Of a DNA stretch of 64,000 bases, positions 1 through 11,900 are shown one piece after another. The notes under the pieces are model-generated. The model was given only the letters and a program-made list of their open reading frames with translations, searched no databases and had not been told where the DNA came from. The stretch is from positions 27,893,848 to 27,957,847 of the forward strand of contig CM063244.1 in assembly GCA_032158295.1 (NCBI GenBank). Reading direction: 5' to 3'. Position 1 is the stretch's first letter, and the number at the start of each line of letters is the position of its first letter. This stretch comes from Pycnopodia helianthoides. Its lineage: Eukaryota; Echinodermata; Asteroidea; Forcipulatida; Asteriidae. Position numbers and translations under genes: made by a program.

Positions 1-239
1 CATTGTGATAGTGTCAGTGTGTACCGGTCGGAACATCCACATGGCTGTAATTGTGAACATGGTTTCACTGACGATCCAGAAGACTACAGATCTGTCACTA
101 ATCTGTCGGGGGTTACTGTGTAGGTGGACACTTACCTGTCAACATTTGTGTCAATCCATGTTCTCTTTCCCTTACCTTCCCCCGAGTACTCGGATCATTC
201 AATGATGTGTGACATACTCAGAGGCAAAACTAGGGTAAC

Positions 240-605
240 ATTTTAAGGGGGGACATGGGGGGGGGCACAAGGAGGTGCACCATTCTTTCTGGGGGGGGGG
301 GCACTTCTGGCAAATTAAAACTGGAGTTTCCGTTTGCCCTTTTTCCAATAAGCCCCGTTTCAGCACTCTTTGTATGTCATTCATATATGGAGGTATGGCA
401 TGGAGGTATGAAAATCAATACATTGTTTGCATGTAAACAAACAAATGGTTTTAAAACATTGAAATTACTACATAAAAGCCTATAAAATGTAATACATTCA
501 TTCAATATTTTTTAATCTCAAAAGTCCAGATTTCAAGTTTAGGGTGGGTGGGGGTTACAGACATCGATCTGGGGGGGGGGCATCAAACCCACCTCCCCCC
601 CTCCC
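240..605. other. G-rich tracts in first 600 bp
   Basis: Several runs of 8-10 G (about 256-300 and 570-580) and C-rich runs at 590-606. Short ORFs across them are low-complexity translations. No gene recognised in 1-1060. Confidence 0.7.
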
Positions 606-1061
606 CTTAAACCACTGGCTGTACTGACTGGCATGGTATGGCTCGTTTGCTGTGCAAATATGAGCTTTGTTCATTATTAACAATCGGGCAGAAACAATTT
701 CAGCATTTTATTAAAATTTGTTGGAACGGATACCGGTATCTGGTCTGCCCATGCACAAGCTAGCGCAACTTGCGGGCCGATACATTAAAACAAAACAAAA
801 ATACTAATTTCTATCTACTCAACTCCCTAATTGATAGGCCTCTAAAGCAGACGTGTTAAACAATGGTTAAGCATTATCATAATTGGCTTTGCATTTAGCT
901 ATGCGCACTGAAAGTATAAGCTTGTCATAATTGTTCTCCTTTTTTTCTGGTTGACGAATTGCATGCGTGATATTGTGTTTGTAATTTAAAGAGGCTACTT
1001 AAGTTTTACTTATTAATTGTGGTTTTCTACTTAACTAGCGATTTTAATGGCCAACTTACTT

Positions 1062-1705
1062 AGAGATTTTAAGTACTATATTGAGTTAAGATAGGTGGAG
1101 ATACCCAGAGATTTTAAGTACTATATTGAGTTAAGATAGGTGGAGATACTCGGATATTTTAAGCACTATATTGAGTTAAGATAGGTGGAGATACTTGCAG
1201 ATTTTAAGTACTATATTGAGTTAAGATAGGTGGAGATACTTGCAGATTTTAAAGGTACTCGTTGCCTTGGATCGCTCGAGTTGGTCTATAAAAAGCGTTT
1301 GTAACCGTTTGTTATAAAATGCATATGGTTAGAAAGGTGTTTTAAAAGTAGAATACAACGATCCACACAAATATGCCTCGAAATTGCGTGGTTTTCCTTG
1401 AACTTTGCGAACTAACACGGTCGGCCATTTTGTGGAGTCAAAAATTTGACTCCATAAAATGGCCGACCGTGTTAGTTCACGATGTAAAAGGAAAACCGCG
1501 CAGTTTCGAGGCATATTTTTGTGGATCGTTGTATTCTACTTTTAAAACATCTTTCTAACCATATGCATTTTATAACAAACGGTTTACAAACGCTTTTTAT
1601 AGACCAATTCGGCTGAATCAAGGCAACGTGTACCTGTTAGTACTATATTGAGTTAAGATAGGTGGAGATACCCGGAGATTTTAAGTACTATATGGAATTA
1701 AAATA
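1062..1705. repeat. 45-bp tandem repeat interrupted by the foldback element
   Basis: Units beginning AGATTTTAAGTACTATATTG and containing GATAGGTGGAGATAC repeat about four times at 1062-1255, then resume at about 1637-1705 after the foldback element. The foldback therefore inserted into, or mediated expansion of, a small satellite. Confidence 0.8.
1253..1636. mobile_element. Long foldback element (two arms of about 180 bp)
   Basis: The stretch 1261-1443 is mirrored in inverted orientation by 1446-1627, with almost no loop. The centre is AAAATTTGACTCCATAAAATGGCCG facing its complement (within about 1420-1470). Both ORFs read here are mirror images of each other and are not genes. The element sits inside a tandem repeat whose units flank it on both sides. 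A half-copy lies at 5400-5535. Confidence 0.85.
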
Positions 1706-1951
1706 TGTCAACATATGTTAATATCCACACAGAAGTGTTAAGCTAAGAATTGTGTTAATACTCAGAGATGATACAGCATTCGCAACTACCATATTTTTTA
1801 ACTCGGCTGACCAACCAGTCTGTTGAAGGTGCTACCTACAATCGTTATTAGAAAACGACGACACCAAAATCTCAGAAGTTGCTTGCTGTTTTATCTTTTG
1901 AAGTTTGTGGTAGTACTTCTTCTATGGGTTAGTTTCAAATGTTCTTTTATT

Positions 1952-2545
1952 TCGGCACCGTTTTCACAAAGAGACAATTGAGCCACTGAAGCCAAACTCT
2001 CGTGTTTGGAGAACACCTCGTTTGAAGTTTAACTATTTTTGAAATCATTGTTTCAGAGATTGTTTGACAATTAAGTTTTGATACTTTACCAACCATGAAA
2101 GTGGAGATTTTTGATCATTCAAATGTGGGGTTATTTTTATCACAGAAATTTTATTTAATGAGTAATTAACTGTTTAATATAATTGTCACTATGTGGAAAC
2201 TGCGTGAACAAGGTCTGTGTGCTGCATTAACCCTCTTGCTGTCTGACCATTCAATACCATTCACTGTGGTTTTGAATGATAGATAAACTATGCCAGCCTG
2301 CAATATGATACCATGAGGGAATGCATGTACACAGTACACAGTTAGTTCTGTGCACAGTTGTGCCACCGTACACAACCTTGGCAGTCGAATGGTTTCAAAT
2401 GGTTGGTCAACTCACTGGAAAATGTTGCCAAGAGTCACTGACAGTAGGAGGGTTAATGAAATCAGCTGTTCATGAAAGCTCAAACTCAACTTTACGTCAT
2501 ACATTTGTCTCTTTGTGAAAACTCAAAAAAAAGGCTCAGTACTTG
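1952..2545. mobile_element. Possible inverted-repeat element related to 28863-29396
   Basis: GGCACCGTTTTCACAAAGAGAC at the left and GTCTCTTTGTGAAAACTC near 2507 are inverted. It also has internal TGAGCC/GGCTCA pairing. Weaker than the 28.9-kb element but the same end motif. Confidence 0.5.
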
Positions 2546-4532
2546 TTTTGGCACCAAGCCGGCGCTACGTACTTCAATGTAACAAATAACAAATTGAAAT
2601 TTGGCTCCTCGTGAAAAATCAAAACTGTAAGTGAGTTGATATTATCCTTCAGTGTAATCACAAAACTATGACGTGTTTAGGAATTGAAACTCGGGGGGGA
2701 AATGTTGATGTCCACGATAACATCAACAAATGTGTAAAACCACAGATTTGCCAAAATGTGTCATTTTTTACAGAATTGGCTGTTCCTAAAAAAAGGTGAC
2801 ATTACTTAATTTGGGTCAATGTACTCTTCCTATAGCCAACACTTTCAATGTAACTTTTTTTCCCCCCAAAAAGATACTGTTTATATTTTTGTATTTTGTT
2901 TACGAGGCACTGTTTAAAGACTAAAGAGAGTGTATAATTTCCAGTGTATGTCAAGGAGTTTTTAAACTAACATGTTAATCCATTATATTTTTAATTACTC
3001 AGAGGTATATGCATTTTGCAAAATAAAGTGCTCTTATCGTTTGAAATATGAAAGTGTAGTGTTCTATTTTTGTTACTAAGTTTGAGGAAAAGCAATGTTC
3101 ATGTTATGTAAAAAATTTTAAACAATTTTCTTGTATGACATGTTGGCATTAATATTCAAACTGATTTTATTGTTCACGCAAACTTCTCCATTTAAAATTA
3201 TTACACCCCTTATGCTCCAACGAATGTATACAAAAAAAATTATTTTGTCTTACCTGTAAGCACAAAAAGTCGCTAAGGGAAGGAAATCTTGCTTAGCAGT
3301 AACAGATTACCAGCCAACATTCCATAAAGTTAACATTTTTGCAACTGGTACCCCTCAACCCAATAGGCTGAGGGAGTATTGTCATTGCCTACGGCGTCCG
3401 TCAGGCATCCGGCTGGGCACTTTTGATCACAGACCGATACTCCAGTTACAAGTGACATATGGACTTGTAACTTGAGTGGGGGATTACCCTAATGAACAGG
3501 TTTTGTTTCTATCAAGGTTTTTAAAATTTCATTATTATGATTATTATTAATTTCAACTGATAATGACTTAACACATTAATTATCTGACCGTCCTAAGTCA
3601 TATTTAGGAATGATAAAACAGAAGTCAAATGTTTTACATTATGGAAGCTTATACCTGGACTTAGTTTTTAAATGGCGACATTAAATTAAAAATCATAATT
3701 AATTAAACACATTACAGTGAAGTGAATATATGAGTCAATATTGTGTACACCATATCTCAGGAAGTGTACATCTGATCCTCAAACTTTTTTTCAGTTTATA
3801 CACTTTTTTCCTAATTATTCTCCGTCACATCATCAGGACATCATTTATAGCCCGTTTTGTATTTGTGTACAAAAGATGTGGCTCAAAAGTGAAATAAAAT
3901 TGGTTGGGCAAAAAACACAACATAATAAGTTCAGTTTTTGTTTCCTATATTACAGAAATCATTTTGAAAACATACATTGCTTTTATGGAGAGTGATTCCA
4001 GGCTATTAAAACTATAATCAAAGTACAATGCATTTCCATTACAATTAACCATTAATTAGTAAATTAGTGTATTGAATTCTCAGTGAGACCCTATTGCAAG
4101 CTTTCAATAATAACCTTTCCTTTCGATCAATCGGGAAGTTCAAAAGATTCAAATTTGTATCTCAAGGGTCAAAATTCGACTTAAAAGAAAAATTGATAAA
4201 GTGTCTGTGTATCGAACCGTCCCAAGCTTTGAAGAAGAAAAAAAAGAGGTTTTGTGACATCATTTGTTATGGTGACGACCTTTTGACCTCTGCCCCCAGA
4301 GAAACTGTTTCTTCTGTGACATGAGTTCAGTGTAGAAAGACTGAATTAATGCTTTTCTGTCTGGAACTTACTGTTCCTCAATTTCTAATTTGGAGGGACG
4401 GTGCAGGGGGAGGGGGGGAATGTGGCGTAAGAGCCTGATGCATAGTTCTGCTGTAAAATGTCCACCTACCACATCAAAGCAGCAGCAGATTTTGCTTCGG
4501 GAAATTGATAGTCTTGACTCCTACACGCTGTA
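2546..4532. other. Gene-free 3' side of RPAP3
   Basis: AT-rich sequence after the RPAP3 stop (minus strand). It should contain the 3'UTR of that gene, but I could not place a poly(A) signal with confidence. No other coding exon was recognised. Confidence 0.5.
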
Positions 4533-5890
4533 TCATAATCCATATTTCTTCCCAAGTTTGTCCAACAAGGAAGCCCTGTCAGTCTCTGATCTCTGCATGA
4601 AGCTGAAAAGATCTCGCACAACTGAAAACAAGAGAGAAATGTACAAGAGTTAGTAACTACATGTATATGCATGGAGATAAATGGTAGCTAACAAGATCTG
4701 TGGCATAACCATGAGAGGGATGGGGGGAGGGCCTTGTATCCCTTCTGTTCAGAACCCTTGCCCCTCCACCCCCAGCCACCTAACCCCCAACAAAATCATA
4801 ATAGTAAAAAAAAAAAAAATAAATAACTATATATATCTAGTATTACTGCATAAAAAATCCTATGGCAAAATTAGTACTTTTATTCAAATCAGTCTGTGAT
4901 CTACGTAACCTAATGATTCAAAACTAAGAAATGCAACACCAGCTCCAGTATTTCCCGTTGAGTAAGTGGAAGTGATTTGGTTTAGGCAGTGCATGCTCAC
5001 AAAGGTAACATTATTCTAACCCAGACCATCAGCTCCGTAATGCAATGTAAAAATATTAGCACTCAAATCCATCACTCAGTGACGCTCATGGCGCTCCCAA
5101 CATTTATTAGCCATGGTCACTGGGCCATTTATTTCATTCCTTAAACCATCTCAGCTCCCTGGGGGAGTATGCAGCCTGTGCTACCAAGTATGTAGCGCAG
5201 CAGGCTAAATCAATCACAAGAACCGTCTCTGCCCTCACAGGTACCCATTTACCCCTGGGGTGAAGAGAAGCAATTATAGTTAAGTGTCTTGCGTAAGGAC
5301 ACAAGTGTCATTGCCGGGATTCGAACCCACACCCTGCCGACTCAGCCACCAGGACTTGAGTTTGATGCTGTAAACCACTTGGCCATGACACACCATTAAA
5401 ACCGCACAATTTCAAAGGGATAATTGTGTGGATTATTATATTCTACTTTCCAAACATCTTTCCAACTAATTATACTCATTTCATAACAAATGCTTTTTTA
5501 TGGCCCAAAGCGCCCAATTCAAGGCAACATGTCCTGTAATGAGTACGGCACACATCCTTCTACTATAATAACCTACCTTGTTTATCTTTGGATGACATAA
5601 ACATGACGTTCATTTCAAATCTTTTGACCTCGGCGAGGTTCTCCAGAATTTCATAGACACATTCACCTTGTCTGTTTGCAAACACAAAGAAGACATAAAT
5701 ATCTTAATTTGGAAACCAGAGTAAGAAAAGAAGACTTTTTCTTTCAGATGGAGAGGTATTTACAGACAAAAAAATCTATGAGGACAACTGGTACTGATTT
5801 AAAATTCTGAAATGTAAACTTTGACATTTTCAAATTCTTCAGATGTTTTTTCAATTATAGAAACTTTGCTGTAAGGCCAAACAAAATAAT

Positions 5891-5930
<40 letters not shown>

Positions 5931-8900
5931 CCTTTCACACTGGGAATAAAAGGTAGGCTGGTAGGCAGGGACGCCCCACATTTTGTATCAAAATGTAAAA
6001 TAGTTTGGCGTTGAACAAGGACAAATTGACATGAGCGGGATTCGAACCAACGACCTCCGGATTAACGTGCAGGTGCTCTACCAACAGGGCTGTCTAGCCC
6101 TATGTTGGCAGTCAACCCAAAACTATTTAAAATCTACAGTCAGTTTTCCCCGGATCCACAGCACCTTGATGCAGCGGGTCTGCATTCCCAGCAATGGGTA
6201 CAGGAATATGGCCATATCCAGGATCCACAGCACCGCAAATGTAGCGTCTACATCCCCATTACATTGTGCACAAGCGATGGGTAAAGGAATATGGCCATAT
6301 CCTGGGTCCACCATGGTCCCATACACTGTGCACAAGCAAATATTACCCAAAACGACCAAAATCATGGAATCAGTTTTTGGTAGTGTTTTCTCATGTTATG
6401 AGATGTCAACGTGTTTTGAATGGCTAATTAATTACACGTAAACACAATTTACTCGATATTCCTCATTACGCTAGGGCGGGTCACATATATGCCCATATCC
6501 TCAGTCCACCACGGCCCAATACACTGTGCACAAGCAATGGGTACAGGAATATGGCCATATCCCGGATCCACCACGGCCCCATACACTGTGCACAAGCAAT
6601 ACAGGAATATGGCCATATCCTGGGTCCACCACGGTCCCATACACTGTGCACAAGCAATGGGTACAGGAATATGGCCATATCCTGGGTCCACCCATGCACC
6701 ATGCACAAGCAGTGGGAGGAATAATAGCTATTTCATTTGCCACAATACTTCAGTATGTGTTACCACAAACATATGCACTGTTATTAAGTGAATAAATCAA
6801 TGAATTAACAAGAAAATTAAACTAAACAAATATATCAATAAATAAATATATAAATAAATGAATAAACAAATAAATAAATAATTAAATAAATAAATGAATA
6901 ATAAATAAATAAATACAAAAAAACCAATAAAAACGGTAAATACAATAAATAAAATAAATATAATTAAAGTCGATGATGTTTAAAGAAGTTAATTTAATGG
7001 CTTGGTTGAAAGCTAGAGGATAGAAATAAAGTTATTCTTCCCAAGACCAGTTATAGGTTTGCCTTAATTTAAGTCCATTTAATCACAAGATTTGCTGAAT
7101 AAAAACAGCATTTTATGAATAATGACAACACTTCGTAGTTAGATTCTGCCTTGTGGAGTATATAAAAGGAAAATGTGACAGGGTCTGGGGTACTCGTATG
7201 TACCTCTATAGTTGGCACATGTTGGTTTTTTCCTGCTCCATTAAAGGCACAGTACACGTTTGGTAATGACTCTGAAAATTAATGGCAATAAAAACTTAAG
7301 ATTGGTAAGGACAGCAGCTTTGGGTAGTTTAATGAATTTTGAGAAACTTTTAACTTCGAAGTACTACTGCTTTTGGAAAATATATCACTTTTTATTTCCA
7401 AAAATTTGAATATGAGAAGCGTTTCCGTCAGAAACATTCTCAGACTGTGTATTCCTATTCCTGCGTGGAAATATTCGCTCCGGTTTTTCGGTGATATCTC
7501 AAAAACGCGACCACCTTTTGAAGTGAAATTTTCACAGGTTAGTTTTATTGTATGTACCTACATTTACATAGGATTAACACAATCAGTAGGCTCTAATTAC
7601 CAAACGTGTTACTGTGCCTTTAAATTGCAGAACAAGTGTTTTGTAAGGCTTGCGAAAAAATGTTTCATTCGACAGCCAATATATTACTATACCCAAACCC
7701 CGTTCCAATTCCACAATCTTTCCTAAGGTTTTGTAATCGCACCTTTTTTGTTTGATTTTACATCGTTAATTTGTGTTGCTTTGCAGATTAATCAAATGCG
7801 GTAGAGTTTATTTTATATCCTTTCACAATATACGAGGATAAATAGCCAAATTAGTTTGAGTGATTTTGTTCGAGTTGATCTTTAAACTTTTTTTGCTTAG
7901 CAAAAATGAGCAGGATACCAGACACACACATGGTACATGTGACTCGGTATTTCGGCTGATAACCTCATTCCGGTAAGCATCATTTTGTTGTGCTTGGCTA
8001 CTTTGTGTGCTTAAGCAGCTCTATAAGATGTTGCTGGAGACTAAAGCAACGTGATGACTTACTTGATAAACTGGTCTTGTAGAAGATTCAATATCTTCAT
8101 TAATAACGCGGAATCCAAAGACTGCTGGAACAACTTCTTGTAGGACTCAGGGGAGATTTTCTATGTCAAGAAACACATTGAGAACATGAAAAAAACTAGA
8201 GATAAAAAAAACCAATGCAGCCGTCTGCCCTTCATTAAAGAACAATAGACAGAATTAACATTGAAGGAACTGTTCAGCAGAGGTATGCAATTGAGATATG
8301 TCAATATTTACAAATGTTGTCATCAAACAGCCAGTGATAATAGACACAATCGGCGACCGTAGTCACAAGACTCATTATAAAACATAAACAATTCAAGCAA
8401 GCAACATGCAGTGTGCATGGAAAAGCATGGCTGCTTCCTACCTTATGGCAGAAGCACTCGGGCGCAGTCATGCTTTTCTATGCACACTGTTCGTCGCTTG
8501 CTTGGTATGTTTACATTTTATACCCACAATGAGTCACGTAACTACAGTTAGGATCTAATATTGCGCATATTCCATAACAAAATGTTTAAACGCGCATCAC
8601 TTTGTGTTTCTGGTCAGTGTCCCCCCCCCAGAAACGCAGCCCAGTGCTCATAAAAAATCAACCAAAATTCCCCGTTGCAGTAAAGTTCATGTAAAAGTAA
8701 TCTGTATTTTTATGTAGCCATGGACCGCTATGCCCAAATACCTTACCTTGAAATACTGGTAAAGTTGTTCAGGGAATTTCTCCAGTGACTTCCAATCAGC
8801 CTGTAACTGGTAAGAGGAGGACGGAGTACCAGGCACTTTTGGGATAGTATCTGTAGATGGAGTTGGTGTGGATGGAGGAAACTCAGACCGGTGGACTGGT

Positions 8901-11900
8901 GCCCTGACTTCTTTCGAATGGATCCCTGGTACCCTGTTGGGTAATGATAATAAAATAACATTATCGGGATATAAAGAGTAGGCCCCATAACACCCAGCTG
9001 TTTTGGAATGATTTTATGATGATCTCATATCGTGTTGGTCGGGAGAAATATTTTTTTTTTTCATTTGAACTTCTGGTTTGGACTGGAAGAAAAGGTCATA
9101 TGGGGTCATACATGTACTTGACCATAAGTTGCTTCCTTAACACAGGTGTATAAATGGGAACCTGGGAGGGCTGAGACAGTGCTATGTTGCATTAATCCCT
9201 TGGCGCTAATATAGGCAGCTTAGGGTTGTACGCTCCCCAGGGAGTTGAGAAAGTTTGAGGAATGATCTAAGCATACCAGAGGAACAGGGATAACAATCTT
9301 GTAAACCACCTTGATCTAGCTCCTACAGTAAAGTGCACTACATAATAACCAAGTAATGTTATTATTACAAAAAAGGGCATCGACTTTGTACTCATTTTTG
9401 TTTTCTTGGGTTTTATTTCTTACGACTTTTGTAAGCTCCCTGGAGCCTTTGCCAATGTAGAGCTAAATAAATTACTGGCCCAAAACACAGGCAGAAGCTT
9501 TCAATTTGGGGATACTAGGTTTGTTTGTAAGAAAATCGTGACTGATAGATTTTCCAATGGCAGACTTACCAGGTGAAATCCATTGTTCTTAGCAATGTGC
9601 CCATGCTTAGAACTACGTGAACAATGCAATTTTACCTGGTATGTCTGCTGCCATCTAGCGTTCCAAAGACCCCCATTGAACACCATGTCTTTGCATTCAA
9701 ATCACACTGACCCTTTATCTTGTATCGGAGTTACCACCCCTTGGATGTCAGCTGTGTCCCGGGGTGTGTCGTGGGTTGTCTGCACGGTCGTTGTCTCCTT
9801 GTCATCTTCCTCTCCAGTCCCAGTTCCTATCTCCTCGATAACCACCCTCCGCAACGGTTTCTTTAAAATGTCAAAACAAATTATGACGAGTTGTCAACAG
9901 AGTACAGAGCATGTTGTGCTGAGTGCCTGGAAGATTTATTATGTAGAAGAAAACCACTGGGAGGCAGAAGAGGGGATTCCTGAAAGTTGCACTCTCGGTA
10001 CTTCTTCAAAAATTGTGACCACTTTTGAAGTAAAACCACCGAGAAAACCAACATTTTTTACAGCAAAGTTTCATAACAATACATTCTTCAATAATCATCC
10101 CTTCAATACAAGCAAGGTCATAAAAAGAGTTACGACCTTCTTGCAATCACTTGTAACTGCAACACGGTCATAATCTTAACCTAAAGGCAACATTTTTATA
10201 AATTGGCTACCGGTGGATGTTTTTTCATGCCTGGAACAACTTCTGAGCGCCCTCAATTTTTTGCAGTGCAGCCTGACGGCTGACATATATATTAACCATG
10301 TCATTTTAAAGTGTAGCATGTCCTTTCGTGGTTTACAAGAACAGAAAGGCTTCTACCATTGTTTATCACTGTATTCAGCTCAACAGGAGGCAAGTCTGTG
10401 CATTCCGAGATTCCAGCATACCATTGCAGATTATTGGCCGTGCCTCACGGCCGAGGTTTCGCTTAATTCACAGTGAACGCGAACTCATATTTTCTCACAA
10501 AAGAACAACAAATCCCGGCGCTTATTATAAGAAGAACCTTAATTGTCACAAGGTCAAAAGGCCAAATTCAATGCCATTTTGTTTGAATATCATGGAAATT
10601 CAGCAATGAACTGAAAGCTCCCTGTGTAAAAATGTGCAGAACCATATGTTAGAAATGTCACATCACGTTTTGGGATGTTATCATATTTCACTCTGGACGG
10701 AAATACAATGGCATTCCAACATTGTAACATGAAATTTAACAACTTGTAATTTTTGTCCCCTTTTCCATAAGGACTCCATCTATGGGAAAAGGAGTGCATC
10801 ACAAAACTGAATTTGACCTTGGAGCCCTCTTTAACTAAATAGAAAAGTAGGATGCATTCTTCTTCATAACATTTCACCCGTCCATTGTTGCATGAATGAC
10901 TAACTGAAGTAGAAACTAGGATATCGTAACAGATGTTTTCATAAAAGTGTTCACCTTTGACCTCAAGTGGACTGGTTTGTCAACAGCCTGTATTATGTTA
11001 TACACTCCGTCTAGTTTCTGCCTCTCTGTGTCTTCCCTTTCCTTCACTAGTCTAGTAATCTTGTTGATCTCCGCAGCTGCCTGTTTGTTGCTGGGCTCCA
11101 GGTTCAGCACTTGCCGATAGTCTGTGAAGGCAATTACGTCAAACATTCCGTGAACAATCGTGATCAAAATCAGTCAGAAAAAATAACCTTGATTGCGCCA
11201 TTTTTGAGAGTCAATGTCCCTGTGTGTTATACAGTGAAGTGCGCATTTTAGGCGATGCGACGATTACACGCTTATGATAATTTGTTTGTGCAGTTTTACT
11301 CCTGTAATGGAAAGCATGGCAGACAGTAGCGAGATGTGACAATGGTGCAAGGGGCCAATAGGATTGCATCCCTCCCACAGACAGATCCACGTTCACCTTT
11401 GGGTCATAGATTGGTAAATACTCTGAAAATTAATGACCGTAAAAACTTGGTAAGCTTGGGTATGGAGGGTGAACATGGACAAAACTAGAGCTTTATTACA
11501 AATGGCCTTTGATGGTCAGGCTGGAATGCTTTCTTTGGTGTAAGCTTGGTCGACTAAAGTCGCCAATGGTAAGGAAGAGGGTTAAGGGAGAACGCTGCTT
11601 GGTCGTCACGCGAACAAGTGTTGAAGCATCTAGGACGCCCACAGCAACACCAAATGGAACAGGGCCTTCGTCTGACCTACCTTTCATAGCTTCTTCTAGT
11701 CTGTTTAGCTCAAACCGTGCAGCGGCCCTCCTGGCATAAGCCTTAACATAAGTGCAGTCAAGGGAAATAGACTTGTCACAGTCCTTCTCCGCATCTTCAA
11801 ACCTGAGGTCAATGATGAATTAATCTTTTGTTTAAAGTGAAATTCTCAGACATCTCAAAAGTTCCAAAATAAATTGCAAGTTATCTTGATGAGAAAACTT

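Noticed and set aside
1329..1558. Two 61-aa ORFs on opposite strands, both starting MPRNC
   Set aside because: Mirror translations of the arms of a foldback element.
4094..4653. Plus-strand ORFs of 76 and 87 aa
   Set aside because: Part is antisense to the last RPAP3 exon and the rest lacks a good start codon or recognisable features.
6031..6795. Several ORFs of 75-136 aa on both strands
   Set aside because: They read through the 62-bp minisatellite and a SINE fragment.
7373..7726. 117-aa ORF
   Set aside because: It lies almost wholly inside a TTAA-flanked short transposon with no coding relatives.
9583..10173. 196-aa plus-strand ORF
   Set aside because: It overlaps RPAP3 exon 7 on the opposite strand and a hairpin element; it shows no family features.
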